A DNA stretch of 37,652 nt from Nostoc linckia z4 (GTDB lineage Bacteria > Cyanobacteriota > Cyanobacteriia > Cyanobacteriales > Nostocaceae): assembly GCF_002608075.1 (NCBI RefSeq), contig NZ_LAHA01000074.1, forward strand, positions 1 to 37,652, read 5' to 3'. The notes beneath the pieces are model-generated. The model saw only the letters and a list, made by a program, of their open reading frames with translations. It was not told the DNA's origin and made no database searches. Shown piece after piece: positions 16,617 to 24,364 of this stretch (positions are counted from its first letter, which is position 1; the number at the start of each line of letters is the position of its first letter). A program made the position numbers and the translations under genes.

Positions 16617-16859
16617 TTAAGCCAGATGAATTAACTCTTGGCGATCGCTGATTAATTCAAAAGCAATTGAGCCTACATAGTCAGAAGGTATTATTCCATT
16701 CAGAACAATAAGTTCTGGAATCATTACTCGAAGCTTTTGCGTGAGAATTTCTATACTAGAAGCTTCTGTTGCTAATCCTGGCACATCTGAGGTAGTTGCA
16801 ACCCAAACCTCAGCATCTTTGTCCCAAAAAGCTTGAACTTTAAACGTGATTTGTGTCAT
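16617..16859 (-). CDS. DUF1902 (HicB-like) family protein
   Basis: An 80-residue protein opening ITFKVQAFWDKDAEVWVATTSDVPGLATEASSIE, the diagnostic DUF1902 pattern. The family has a HicB-like partial RNase H fold and is often an antitoxin next to a HicA toxin. No HicA is adjacent to this copy. Instead its ATG overlaps the stop of the upstream 120-aa unknown gene (ATGA at 16856-16859), so the two are translationally coupled. Confidence 0.85.
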   Translation of the reverse strand: MTQITFKVQAFWDKDAEVWVATTSDVPGLATEASSIEILTQKLRVMIPELIVLNGIIPSDYVGSIAFELISDRQELIHLA

Positions 16860-17218
16860 TTATTACTGACTTCATAACTAGCAGTTACCTTCTGTTGATC
16901 TTCTAAACTTTTGTCTCGATTTTGAAACTCATCTAACAACCGATAAAAAGTATTAAAACCCTCTTGTTCATTCCCACAATGGAGCATGATAATTTTTGCC
17001 CAAGAGTTAGAAGTTGACACATGATATTTTTTCTGTACCCAAGACTGAAAATTTTCATGGAAATCATCTTCCCATACTGTGGATTCAATATCTAACTCTC
17101 CTCTAGCAAATTCATATCCAACAAGAAAATGAAATAAATCACTCACAGAAGCCCTACCAATATACATCCCTGGTTTAGATTTAATTTTTTGCAAGGTTTC
17201 AAATAATTTGCTCATCAA
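16856..17218 (-). CDS. Unknown 120-aa protein coupled to DUF1902
   Basis: A soluble, acidic protein (MMSKLFETLQKIKSKPGMYI ... NSWAKIIMLHCGNEQEGFNTFYRLLDEF). The KPGMYIGRASVSDLFHFLVGYEFA and SWAKII/FxxFYxLLDEF motifs resemble small, widely scattered immunity-like proteins, but I cannot name a family. No membrane segment or catalytic motif is visible. It overlaps DUF1902 by four bases, and a fragment of a second DUF1902 gene lies immediately upstream. The start may be either of the two consecutive ATGs. Confidence 0.7.
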   Translation of the reverse strand: MMSKLFETLQKIKSKPGMYIGRASVSDLFHFLVGYEFARGELDIESTVWEDDFHENFQSWVQKKYHVSTSNSWAKIIMLHCGNEQEGFNTFYRLLDEFQNRDKSLEDQQKVTASYEVSNK

Positions 17219-17257
17219 TTAATTCAAAAATAATTCAGCCTACATAATCAGTAGGGT
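17217..17257 (-). pseudogene. Fragment of a second DUF1902 gene
   Basis: Bases 17219-17257 match the 3' part of the intact DUF1902 gene (16651-16689) at most positions: both read ttaattcaaaa, then (c/t)aatt(g/c)agcctacata(g/a)tcag. In the DUF1902 frame the intact copy reads DYVGSIAFELI, while here an in-frame stop interrupts the equivalent. The match stops abruptly on the right. It is best explained by partial duplication followed by decay. Confidence 0.55.
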
Positions 17258-17388
17258 TTGTTGCTGCTGAGGGTACGGCATTTTCAATTTTTGACTGATT
17301 GCCTTGATTTTCTTTTTACAATTACTGAACGTTCTCAAATTAAAACTTTTATCGAATCTGATACTGCTGTACAGCACTCTTTAGTAAC
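17258..17388. other. Short intergenic stretch, possible coding remnant
   Basis: The plus strand has a stop-free run ending in TAG at 17392 whose last part reads ITERSQIKTFIESDTAVQHS, which looks protein-like but has no start codon. I could not identify it. Confidence 0.15.
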
Positions 17389-17658
17389 TTAGTCTAATTC
17401 CGCAGCTAACAGTCTACCTTGAACTGGTTCATACTCATCTTCTAGCAACCATGATTTGGCTGCATCATAGTCATTACTAGAAAATACAACTTTATAACCC
17501 TGCGCCGGATCGTAAATTTGACAGTTTTCGTTACTGTTGCAAAGCAATAAAAGAATGTATGGAGGAGATAACATTGGATCTATCCATACTTCTGTAAATT
17601 CCCAGTTATTCTTCACTGGGTCTTGTGCGGGGGATGACGTGGTATTGGTTGTCTGCAT
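17389..17658 (-). CDS. Small hypothetical protein
   Basis: An 89-residue soluble protein with a low-complexity N-terminus (MQTTNTTSSPAQDP), then WEFTEVWIDPMLSPPYILLL, CQIYDPAQGYKVVFSSNDYD and SWLLEDEYEPVQGRL. The 'YDP ... DYDxAKxWLLEDEY' layout recurs in small cyanobacterial proteins of unknown role; I infer only a compact alpha/beta domain. It lies within a patch of small accessory genes. No partner is obvious. Confidence 0.65.
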   Translation of the reverse strand: MQTTNTTSSPAQDPVKNNWEFTEVWIDPMLSPPYILLLLCNSNENCQIYDPAQGYKVVFSSNDYDAAKSWLLEDEYEPVQGRLLAAELD

Positions 17659-17686
17659 TGATTTTTATCTCCCCGTATTATTTTTA

Positions 17687-17904
17687 CTACTCCAACATTT
17701 TTTCAACGGTTAAACCAATGTCACTTGCAATTTGCCGTAGCAATCTAGGTGAAATATCACGTCCCTTGTGAAAAGGTACGTTGTTCCTCGACCATCTTCG
17801 TGGCGAAACTGTTTATGTGAACCTTTCTGACGCACCTCCACAAACCCAAGGCTTTCTAGTATCCGAACAACCTCCTGCGGTTTCAAAATGGGTATCTTGC
17901 TCAT
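17687..17904 (-). pseudogene. hicA: hicA toxin gene, inactivated by a one-base deletion
   Basis: The frame begins MSKIPILKPQEVVRILESLG with the HicA signature GSHKQFRH (catalytic His at residue 30) and continues to GRGTT (residue 42). It then runs out of frame and stops at 17710. Adding one C near plus 17778 restores the conserved HicA end, VPFHKGRDISPRLLRQIASD, and a stop at 17687-17689, giving the normal 72 residues. The toxin, an mRNA interferase with a dsRBD-like fold, should therefore be dead in this genome unless the deletion is a sequencing error. It starts three bases after the hicB stop. Confidence 0.85.
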
Positions 17905-17907
17905 AAT

Positions 17908-18117
17908 TTATTGGATCGCAATTTGTTGTGTACCAACAAACTCTGTCTCGAATGCTAAATCTTCGTCCTCTAGAAGCATCTCAATTACTTCACGCAGATT
18001 TTCTTGTAATTCATCCAAGGATTCTGCTTGCGAGTGTGCCCCCGGAAATCCGGGAACATACCCAACATAAAGCTTTGTATCAGAATCTCGCTCAACAATT
18101 GCAGTAAAAATTTTCAT
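17908..18117 (-). CDS. hicB: HicB-family antitoxin
   Basis: A 69-residue protein, MKIFTAIVERDSDTKLYVGY followed by PGFPGAHSQAESLDELQENLREVIEMLLED, the short HicB type with only the partial RNase H fold. It normally neutralises HicA by binding its active site. The frame is open upstream to 18144, but homologues begin at MKIF, so the ATG at 18115-18117 is used. It precedes the frameshifted hicA by three bases, an antitoxin-first order. With the toxin broken it may be under no selection. Confidence 0.88.
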   Translation of the reverse strand: MKIFTAIVERDSDTKLYVGYVPGFPGAHSQAESLDELQENLREVIEMLLEDEDLAFETEFVGTQQIAIQ

Positions 18118-18244
18118 AGTTTTAGCATTACAGCTTGAGAACAATAATTAAAAAGTAAAAAGATAATTCCCATAAATAAGTTGAGATATCAGTCTAAAGC
18201 TCAGGTTTTCTGAGAGCAAAAATTTTTACTTTTGCCTTGTTTAG

Positions 18245-18760
18245 TTAGTTAAATGATAATAGTATTATCTCACCTTCTTGTGCGGCTCTACTAAAAAACT
18301 TAACTAACTGAGTATATAAATGGAGATAATGTGGCTCCATATAGGCTCTAATTTCCTGAGATTCAAATAATTTATTCAGACTGTTTTGTAAGTGGTCGGT
18401 AGAGATATGGTTTAATACTTTAGTTATTTCTTGAACTTCATTTGCTGTGAAATAACGTACCATTCCATAAGTTGATTCCCACTGTGTTGGGGTTCCTCCC
18501 ATAAACACTTTATGAAGCCAGTTTTCAGTCTTAGTTTTGCGTTCGTATGGAAATTCTTCCGCGAATAAAAAGTGAAGTGACTGCCAATATTTGTCGAGGT
18601 CTAGATAGCGATCGCTAGCTTTTAATGCTTCAAAATATACATAAATCTCTTCATCTGTTTCTATATAATCGCCGAAATAAATGCTGGCATAGGCAGTATC
18701 TTGATGTAATCTTTCAAATTCTTCAGGAGTAACGCGCCTGTAACTCAATTCGATACCCAT
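18245..18760 (-). CDS. DUF1877 (YfbM-like) family protein
   Basis: A 171-residue soluble protein starting MGIELSYRRVTPEEFERL. The features are those of DUF1877: YLDLDKYWQSLHFLF near 53-67, then GGTPTQWESTYGMVRYFTANEV (88-109), which corresponds to the family's 'Y-G-x-x-R/F-L-x-P-x-E-V' stretch. The function is unknown; members often occur in gene clusters with toxin or immunity genes. It is the upstream-most gene of the small-gene patch and is separated from clpC by a strong terminator. Confidence 0.85.
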   Translation of the reverse strand: MGIELSYRRVTPEEFERLHQDTAYASIYFGDYIETDEEIYVYFEALKASDRYLDLDKYWQSLHFLFAEEFPYERKTKTENWLHKVFMGGTPTQWESTYGMVRYFTANEVQEITKVLNHISTDHLQNSLNKLFESQEIRAYMEPHYLHLYTQLVKFFSRAAQEGEIILLSFN

Positions 18761-18850
18761 ATCAATAAAAATAATGAAAGAAGCAAAAAGGGGTGTATTT
18801 CATTCAATTGAAAATAGCTATACAACATTAGCTCTCAAGATTTTCACACA

Positions 18851-18887
18851 AAAAAACGGTAGAGTAATCAATACTCTACCGTTTTTT
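18851..18887 (-). terminator. Strong terminator of clpC
   Basis: A perfect 16-bp inverted repeat: aaaaaacggtagagta (18851-18866) and tactctaccgtttttt (18872-18887) around a 5-base loop. It lies 38 bases beyond the clpC stop. T runs are present on both strands, so it could work in both directions; the only gene needing it is clpC. Confidence 0.9.
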
Positions 18888-18925
18888 AACTTGAAATTTG
18901 AGACTAAAATCTCAAATTTTAAATC

Positions 18926-21394
18926 TTACTCAACGCCTTGGGGTAACAATTCCCGACGCTCTTGAGCGCTCACCTGAACAGTGCCGTTCTCATCAACATC
19001 AACTAAGGCTACATCGCCATCCTTGATGCGACCAGAGAGGATTTCTTCTGCGAGGCTATCTTCTAGCAAGCGCATAATTGCTCGGCGTAATGGTCTGGCG
19101 CCGTAGCTGGGACTGTAACCTTCTTGGATTAAACGATCCTTGAAGCGATCGCTGACTTCTAAGGTGATACCTTTTTCTGTAAGGCGACCGAATACTTCCT
19201 TGAGCATAATTTCGGCGATTTGTGTCACCTCTGGCTTGCTCAACTGACGGAAGACGATAATTTCATCGAGTCGGTTGAGGAACTCTGGACGGAAGTATTG
19301 CTTCAATTCTTCGTTCACCAAGGAGCGAATTCGGTTGTAAGCTGACTCGGTGACATCTTCGGCAAATTCAAAGCCAATACCACTGCCACCTTTTTCAATT
19401 ACCTTAGAACCAATATTGGAAGTTAAAATCAGCAAGGTATTCTTAAAGTCCACCGTGCGACCTTTAGCATCAGTTAACCGACCGTCTTCCAAAATTTGCA
19501 GCAACATGTTGAATACATCGGGGTGCGCTTTTTCGATTTCGTCGAATAGCACCACGGTGTAAGGACGCCGCCGCACGGCTTCGGTTAGTTGACCACCTTC
19601 GTTATAACCAACATAACCAGGAGGCGAACCGATCAGTTTGCTGACGGTGTGACGCTCCATGTATTCGGACATATCTAAGCGGATCATGGCTTCTTCGGAA
19701 CCGAAGAAGTAAGCTGCTAAGGATTTCGCTAACTCGGTTTTACCTACACCAGTAGGCCCGGAGAAGACAAAGCTGGCAATGGGTCGATTGGGATTCTTCA
19801 AACCGACACGAGCGCGACGAATAGCCCGTGAAACTGCTTTTACAGCTTCGTCTTGACCAATTAATCGCTGGTGCAAGGTGTCTTCCATGTGCAGCAATTT
19901 TTCAGATTCCGATTCGGTGAGTTTGTTCACCGGTACACCTGTCCAGGAAGCGACAATGTGGGCTATGTCTTCTTCTGTAACTACAGGTTCTTCATGTTCG
20001 GAACCAGTTGCATTAGCCTTGCTTTGAGCGATCGCTCGGATTTCGGCTTTGATTTCCATTTCCCGATCGCGCAATTCCCCGGCTTTATCAAAGTCCTGAG
20101 AGCGTACTGCATCATCTTTCTCTTTTAAGATCTGACGCAGTTCTTTGTCTAACTCCTTGGCTGCGGGTGGAAGTTGGGAATTAATCAACCTTACCCTGGA
20201 ACCAGCTTCATCCACCAAGTCGATGGCTTTATCTGGGAGATAGCGATCGCTAATATAACGATCTGACAATTTCGCCGCCGCCACCAATGCTTCGTCGGAG
20301 ATTTTCAGCTTGTGGTGTTGCTCGTAGCGATCGCGCAGACCATATAAAATTTCAATTGTTTCATCTACACTGGGTTCGCCCACCATTACTGGTTGGAAAC
20401 GGCGTTCCAAGGCTGCATCCCGCTCGATGTGTTTACGATATTCATCTAGGGTTGTCGCACCGATGCACTGCAACTCACCTCTGGCCAAAGCTGGCTTGAG
20501 GATATTGGCTGCGTCGATGGCACCTTCCGCTGCACCTGCACCAATTAGGGTGTGAACTTCATCAATTACCAGGATGACGTTACCCGCAGAACGGATTTCA
20601 TCCATGATTTTTTTCAACCGTTCTTCAAATTCACCCCGGTATTTGGTACCTGCTACCAGCAAACCGATATCCAGTGTGACTACACGTTTATCTTCCAGGA
20701 TGTCAGGTACATCTTTGTTGGCAATCCGTGAAGCTAAACCTTCAGCGATGGCGGTTTTACCAACACCTGGTTCTCCAATCAGCACTGGGTTATTTTTTGT
20801 CCGGCGACCCAATATCTGAATCACCCGTTCAATTTCTTTGGCGCGTCCTACTACAGGATCGAGCTTGTTGTCTGTGGCCATTTGGGTCAGGTTAGAGCCA
20901 AATTCATCCAAAGTCGGGGTTTTTGTCCGACCAGATGAACCGCCTGGTGAAACCTCAGCAGTTTCTCCCAACATGCGGATGACTTGAGTTCTTACCTTGG
21001 ATAAATCCACACCGAGGTTTTCTAGCACCCTGGCTGCTACACCTTCCCCTTCGCGGATTAGGCCCAACAGCAGATGCTCGGTGCCAATGTAGTTGTGCCC
21101 CAGTTGGCGTGCTTCTTCCAAGGAGAGTTCTAGAACTCGCTTTGCCCGTGGCGTAAACGGAATTTCCACGGCCACAAAGCCCGATCCCCGGCCTATAATT
21201 TTTTCAACTTCAATCCGAGCATCTTTGAGATTGACGCCCATTGATTTCAGCACCTTCGCGGCCACACCGGTGCCTTCACCAATCAGACCCAGGAGGATCT
21301 GCTCGGTGCCGACAAAATTGTGGCCTAAACGGCGGGCCTCTTCTTGGGCCAGCATGATTACCTTAATGGCTTTTTCTGTGAAGCGTTCAAACAT
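18926..21394 (-). CDS. clpC: ATP-dependent Clp protease ATPase subunit ClpC
   Basis: An 822-residue class I Hsp100 unfoldase that feeds substrates to ClpP. Order: two Clp_N repeats (about 1-70 and 75-145), D1 AAA+ with Walker A GEPGVGKT (207-214) and Walker B VILVIDEVHT, a short coiled-coil middle region with a UVR-like motif (about 415-450, DFDKAGELRDREMEIKAEI), and D2 with Walker A GPTGVGKT (546-553). The short middle region separates ClpC from ClpB. A ClpP-binding loop is expected in D2. It is monocistronic, ending in the hairpin at 18851-18887. No CIRCE or CtsR-like operator was seen upstream. Confidence 0.97.
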   Translation of the reverse strand: MFERFTEKAIKVIMLAQEEARRLGHNFVGTEQILLGLIGEGTGVAAKVLKSMGVNLKDARIEVEKIIGRGSGFVAVEIPFTPRAKRVLELSLEEARQLGHNYIGTEHLLLGLIREGEGVAARVLENLGVDLSKVRTQVIRMLGETAEVSPGGSSGRTKTPTLDEFGSNLTQMATDNKLDPVVGRAKEIERVIQILGRRTKNNPVLIGEPGVGKTAIAEGLASRIANKDVPDILEDKRVVTLDIGLLVAGTKYRGEFEERLKKIMDEIRSAGNVILVIDEVHTLIGAGAAEGAIDAANILKPALARGELQCIGATTLDEYRKHIERDAALERRFQPVMVGEPSVDETIEILYGLRDRYEQHHKLKISDEALVAAAKLSDRYISDRYLPDKAIDLVDEAGSRVRLINSQLPPAAKELDKELRQILKEKDDAVRSQDFDKAGELRDREMEIKAEIRAIAQSKANATGSEHEEPVVTEEDIAHIVASWTGVPVNKLTESESEKLLHMEDTLHQRLIGQDEAVKAVSRAIRRARVGLKNPNRPIASFVFSGPTGVGKTELAKSLAAYFFGSEEAMIRLDMSEYMERHTVSKLIGSPPGYVGYNEGGQLTEAVRRRPYTVVLFDEIEKAHPDVFNMLLQILEDGRLTDAKGRTVDFKNTLLILTSNIGSKVIEKGGSGIGFEFAEDVTESAYNRIRSLVNEELKQYFRPEFLNRLDEIIVFRQLSKPEVTQIAEIMLKEVFGRLTEKGITLEVSDRFKDRLIQEGYSPSYGARPLRRAIMRLLEDSLAEEILSGRIKDGDVALVDVDENGTVQVSAQERRELLPQGVE

Positions 21395-21870
21395 GGCTTT
21401 ATCCCATCACCTGCGTCGTGCCGGTACGCTGATTTTAGCACAGGCTAAGCTTTTGGACGCCTGTATAACAGATTATAGACATCCAAAGCTGATGATTTAG
21501 GTTTATGCGGAAATTACTACCTTTTGACTGCTTGCATCTAGCTAGTGTACTGAGGAGCCGTAGTTCACCAGCCTTTTTGGGATTTGTGACAAATAATTAA
21601 CTGTTGATTTTACGAGTTTTTACTTTATCCCAAACATTTATTATTAACATTTTTCTTGATTAATGTCAAAACACAAATATTAATATACAAATCTTTTATT
21701 TAAAAATAAATTTCAATTAAATATTTAAATAAATTAAGATGCAGGACAGTTACACTTTTTTGCTGAAGTTTTTGGCATTGGGTATGGGGCATTAGAGTGT
21801 TGACTGTTGACTGGTGACTGTTGACTGGGTAGTTATTATTCTCCCTTGTCCCCCTTGTCCACCATCTGCG
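21395..21870. other. Intergenic region upstream of clpC, with heptamer repeats at the rimI side
   Basis: No gene is visible. Bases 21595-21740 are very AT-rich. From about 21766 there is a mosaic of repeat types: ttgggtatggggcatt, then gttgactgttgactggtgact (TTGACTG class, 21801-21827), then ctcccttgtccccc. The last block reaches the rimI stop codon. The clpC promoter must lie within the first 200 bases, but I could not fix it. Confidence 0.55.
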
Positions 21871-22449
21871 TTATTTCTCCACGCCCAATGCCCCATCGTC
21901 TTTAAAAACCAACTGCCAAGAAGATTTGCTCAGGCGATCGCTAACAAAGGAATGCCAGTGGTGTAAGGTTGTTTGAAATTTTGGGTGTTGCAGGTCATTG
22001 AGCCAGAGAACGAGTGCATCTTCGCCGTTATCTTGGTAGTAGCCCCGACGGCGACCTGCTGTTTTGAAGCCAAATTTTTGATATAAAGATATAGCCCCTA
22101 AGTTGGAAGCTCGCACTTCCAGGGTGGCTCGCTCTAAGCCGCGATCGCTGGCTGTTTTAATGAGTGAATATAATAAAGCCTGTCCTAAACCTTGGCGCTG
22201 ATATTGGGGATGAACCGCCAAAATTGTAATGTGAGCTTCCTCTAAAATTGACCAAAAGCAACCCATTCCCAGCAATGCGGGACTAGAAACAGAGGAAAAT
22301 AAACCCAGCAAATCGCTGTTGGGACTGTCCAACTCTCGTTGGTAACCCTCCATTGTCCACAGACCACCAAAACAAGCTCGATCTAGTTGCAGCAATGCAT
22401 TTAGATGCTGTTTGTTGAGTAATTGAATTTCTAAATCTAATAAGCTCAC
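21871..22449 (-). CDS. rimI: Ribosomal protein S18 alanine N-acetyltransferase (RimI-like GNAT)
   Basis: The GNAT fold is clear: ITILAVHPQYQRQGLGQALL (73-92) contains the acetyl-CoA-binding Q/RxxGxG motif, followed by ERATLEVRASNLGAISLYQKFGF (106-128), which is the RimI-type beta5 region with Asn and Tyr. Such enzymes acetylate the N-terminal alanine of S18, though a different target is possible. At 192 residues it is about 40 longer than the core. The last residues (DDGALGVEK) are encoded by a TGGGGCATTGGGC heptamer stretch, so the tail has been remodelled by the repeat. Confidence 0.87.
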   Translation of the reverse strand: MSLLDLEIQLLNKQHLNALLQLDRACFGGLWTMEGYQRELDSPNSDLLGLFSSVSSPALLGMGCFWSILEEAHITILAVHPQYQRQGLGQALLYSLIKTASDRGLERATLEVRASNLGAISLYQKFGFKTAGRRRGYYQDNGEDALVLWLNDLQHPKFQTTLHHWHSFVSDRLSKSSWQLVFKDDGALGVEK

Positions 22450-22460
22450 ATTATATTAAG

Positions 22461-22492
22461 AGGGAATAGGGAACAGGGAATAGGGAACAGGG
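22461..22492. repeat. GGGAATA/GGGAACA heptamer array
   Basis: Four to five tandem copies of agggaat/agggaac, starting 11 bases upstream of the rimI start codon (plus-strand reading). Confidence 0.8.
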
Positions 22493-22578
22493 ATTGCGTA
22501 TGATGGGGCAATGTCAACCAGCATCAACGCTTCTTGCGTGTAGGTGGGTGACTCAGACCCTGTTGAACAAAAGAGGAA

Positions 22579-22662
22579 ATGAGCAACAAACCCCAGCCAT
22601 CAACTTTTCTTGCTGTTGCTGCTTGCTCGTTCTCTGTTGCCTTTTCCAAGGGAGTTGAATAA
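22579..22662 (+). CDS. Possible 27-aa leader or small protein upstream of lysA
   Basis: An ATG at 22579 preceded by aagaggaa opens a 27-codon frame ending TAA at 22660-22662. The peptide has a polar start (MSNKPQPS) and a hydrophobic stretch (TFLAVAACSFSVAF). The purine-rich element is very close to the ATG, so initiation may be weak. It lies 79 bases before lysA. It may be a leader peptide, a tiny membrane protein or chance. Confidence 0.25.
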   Translation: MSNKPQPSTFLAVAACSFSVAFSKGVE

Positions 22663-22741
22663 GATTACAAACCCTTTGTAAACTGGGAAACGAGAGACTC
22701 ACTCACCACGGTATTTTGAACAAGGACAATTAATTATAGTT

Positions 22742-24172
22742 ATGGTATCGACTCACCCCACTGGGGTTAAACATTCTGGAAGTCAATATTTACCTCAAAG
22801 GCGCAGCAGCAACGCAAATTCCTCGCCTAATCAGGAACTTTTACCCTTAACAGCCAGAGTTCATAATCATGACTTCTTGGAAATTGGTGGGTGTGATGTC
22901 ACAACCCTAGTTAAGCAGTTTGGTTCACCTTTGTATATTTTAGATGAAGAAACCCTGCGTTTGGGTTGTCAGCAATATCGAGATGCTTTTAAGCAATACT
23001 ACAAAGGCGAATCTCAAGTATTGTATGCCTCAAAAGCTTGGAATTGTCTAGCTGTTTGCGCCATCGCTGCTTCTGAAGGTTTAGGAATCGATGTTGCATC
23101 AGGTGGTGAACTTTACACCGCCCTGCAAGCAGGGGTCAATCCTGAGAAAATCTATCTTCATAGCAACAATAAATCTCGTGAAGAATTGATTTTTGCCACA
23201 GAAGTCGGTTGCACTATTGTGGTGGATAACTGGCACGAGTTACGTACTTTGGTGGAAATTGTTGAGACAGCAAATTCTCCCGATCTACAGCCTAGATTTT
23301 TGTTGCGTCTAACGCCGGGTATTGAATGTCACACACATGAGTATATCCGCACTGGACAATTAGATAGTAAATTTGGCTTCCATCCCAATGAACTAGAGGA
23401 ATTATTTACTTTTGTCAGTAAACAATCCGTCCTTAACTGCGTAGGGTTACATGCTCATATTGGCTCTCAAATTTTTGAGCGTCAACCCCATCGAGATTTA
23501 GCTGCTCTGATGGTGCAGTGGTTCAGTAATGCGGCGAAGTATGGTTTAAATTTAACAGAGTTAAATGTCGGTGGTGGTTTAGGAATTAAGTATATAGAAT
23601 CAGACGATCCCCCTAGTATTGAAGAGTGGGTGAAGCCGATTTGCGAGGTGATTCAAGAAGCTTGTGTAGCTGAAAATTTGCCTTTGCCGAAATTACTTTG
23701 CGAACCGGGGCGATCGCTAATTGCCACGGCTTGCGTAACAGCCTACACTATTGGTTCATCGAAGGTTATCCCAGAAATTCGTACCTACATAGCAATTGAT
23801 GGAGGCATGTCTGACAATCCGCGTCCGATTACTTATCAATCAGTTTATCGCGCGGTAGTTGCCAATAAAATGTCCTCTGAGCTAACTCAAACAGTCACAA
23901 TTGCTGGGAAACATTGTGAATCAGGAGATATTCTGATTAAAGATGCTCTACTCCCAAAGACAGAACCAGGAGATATTCTCGTAGTTATGGGAACTGGTGC
24001 GTACAATTACAGTATGGCATCTAACTACAACCGCTTGCCGCGATCGGCAGCAGTGGTAGTGGCGAATGGCGAAGCAAATTTAATTTTGCAACGTGAAACT
24101 TATCAAGACTTAATTCGGCAAGATCGCCTACCCCAAAGACTGAAAAATCAAGAGTTAGGAGTTAAGAGTTAA
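22742..24172 (+). CDS. lysA: Diaminopimelate decarboxylase
   Basis: A 476-residue fold-type III PLP enzyme that makes lysine from meso-diaminopimelate. The PLP lysine is K98 in LYASKAW. Other landmarks are GLGIDVASGGEL near 113, GLHAHIGSQIF near 246, GGGLGIKY near 280, CEPGRSLIA near 320, the catalytic Cys in CESGD near 398 and YNYSMASNYN near 423. The first 40 residues are a non-conserved extension. The last residues (QELGVKS) are encoded by agagttaggagttaag repeats. It starts a plus-strand series lysA-cdaA-uppS, but a 192-base repeat array lies between lysA and cdaA. Confidence 0.96.
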   Translation: MVSTHPTGVKHSGSQYLPQRRSSNANSSPNQELLPLTARVHNHDFLEIGGCDVTTLVKQFGSPLYILDEETLRLGCQQYRDAFKQYYKGESQVLYASKAWNCLAVCAIAASEGLGIDVASGGELYTALQAGVNPEKIYLHSNNKSREELIFATEVGCTIVVDNWHELRTLVEIVETANSPDLQPRFLLRLTPGIECHTHEYIRTGQLDSKFGFHPNELEELFTFVSKQSVLNCVGLHAHIGSQIFERQPHRDLAALMVQWFSNAAKYGLNLTELNVGGGLGIKYIESDDPPSIEEWVKPICEVIQEACVAENLPLPKLLCEPGRSLIATACVTAYTIGSSKVIPEIRTYIAIDGGMSDNPRPITYQSVYRAVVANKMSSELTQTVTIAGKHCESGDILIKDALLPKTEPGDILVVMGTGAYNYSMASNYNRLPRSAAVVVANGEANLILQRETYQDLIRQDRLPQRLKNQELGVKS

Positions 24173-24327
24173 AAGTTAAGAGTTAAAAGTTAAGAAGTAG
24201 AAGTTGAAAGTTATCAATTTGGAGTTTTGAGTTTTGAGTTTTGAATTAAAAGTTTTTTTCAGAACTCCTAACTCCTCACTCCTAACTCCTCACTCCTAAC
24301 TCCTAACTCCTAACTCCTAACTCCTAA
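24151..24327. repeat. Palindromic heptamer array: AGTTAGG arm, TTTTGAG spacer, AACTCCT arm
   Basis: Left arm (24151-24209) repeats agagtta/aaagtta; centre (24223-24246) repeats gagtttt; right arm (24262-24327) repeats aactcct/cactcct. The left motif agttaggagtt (24153-24163) is complementary to the right motif aactcctaact, so a transcript could fold into a long imperfect hairpin between lysA and cdaA. The left edge overlaps the lysA coding end. Confidence 0.85.
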
Positions 24328-24364
24328 TAACTGTAACTAGAGGCAAAAGTGTAATCCAGATGTC

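Noticed and set aside
19871..20128. Plus-strand open frames inside clpC, dnaK, aroC and aspS
   Set aside because: They are antisense shadows of strongly conserved genes and encode no recognisable protein.
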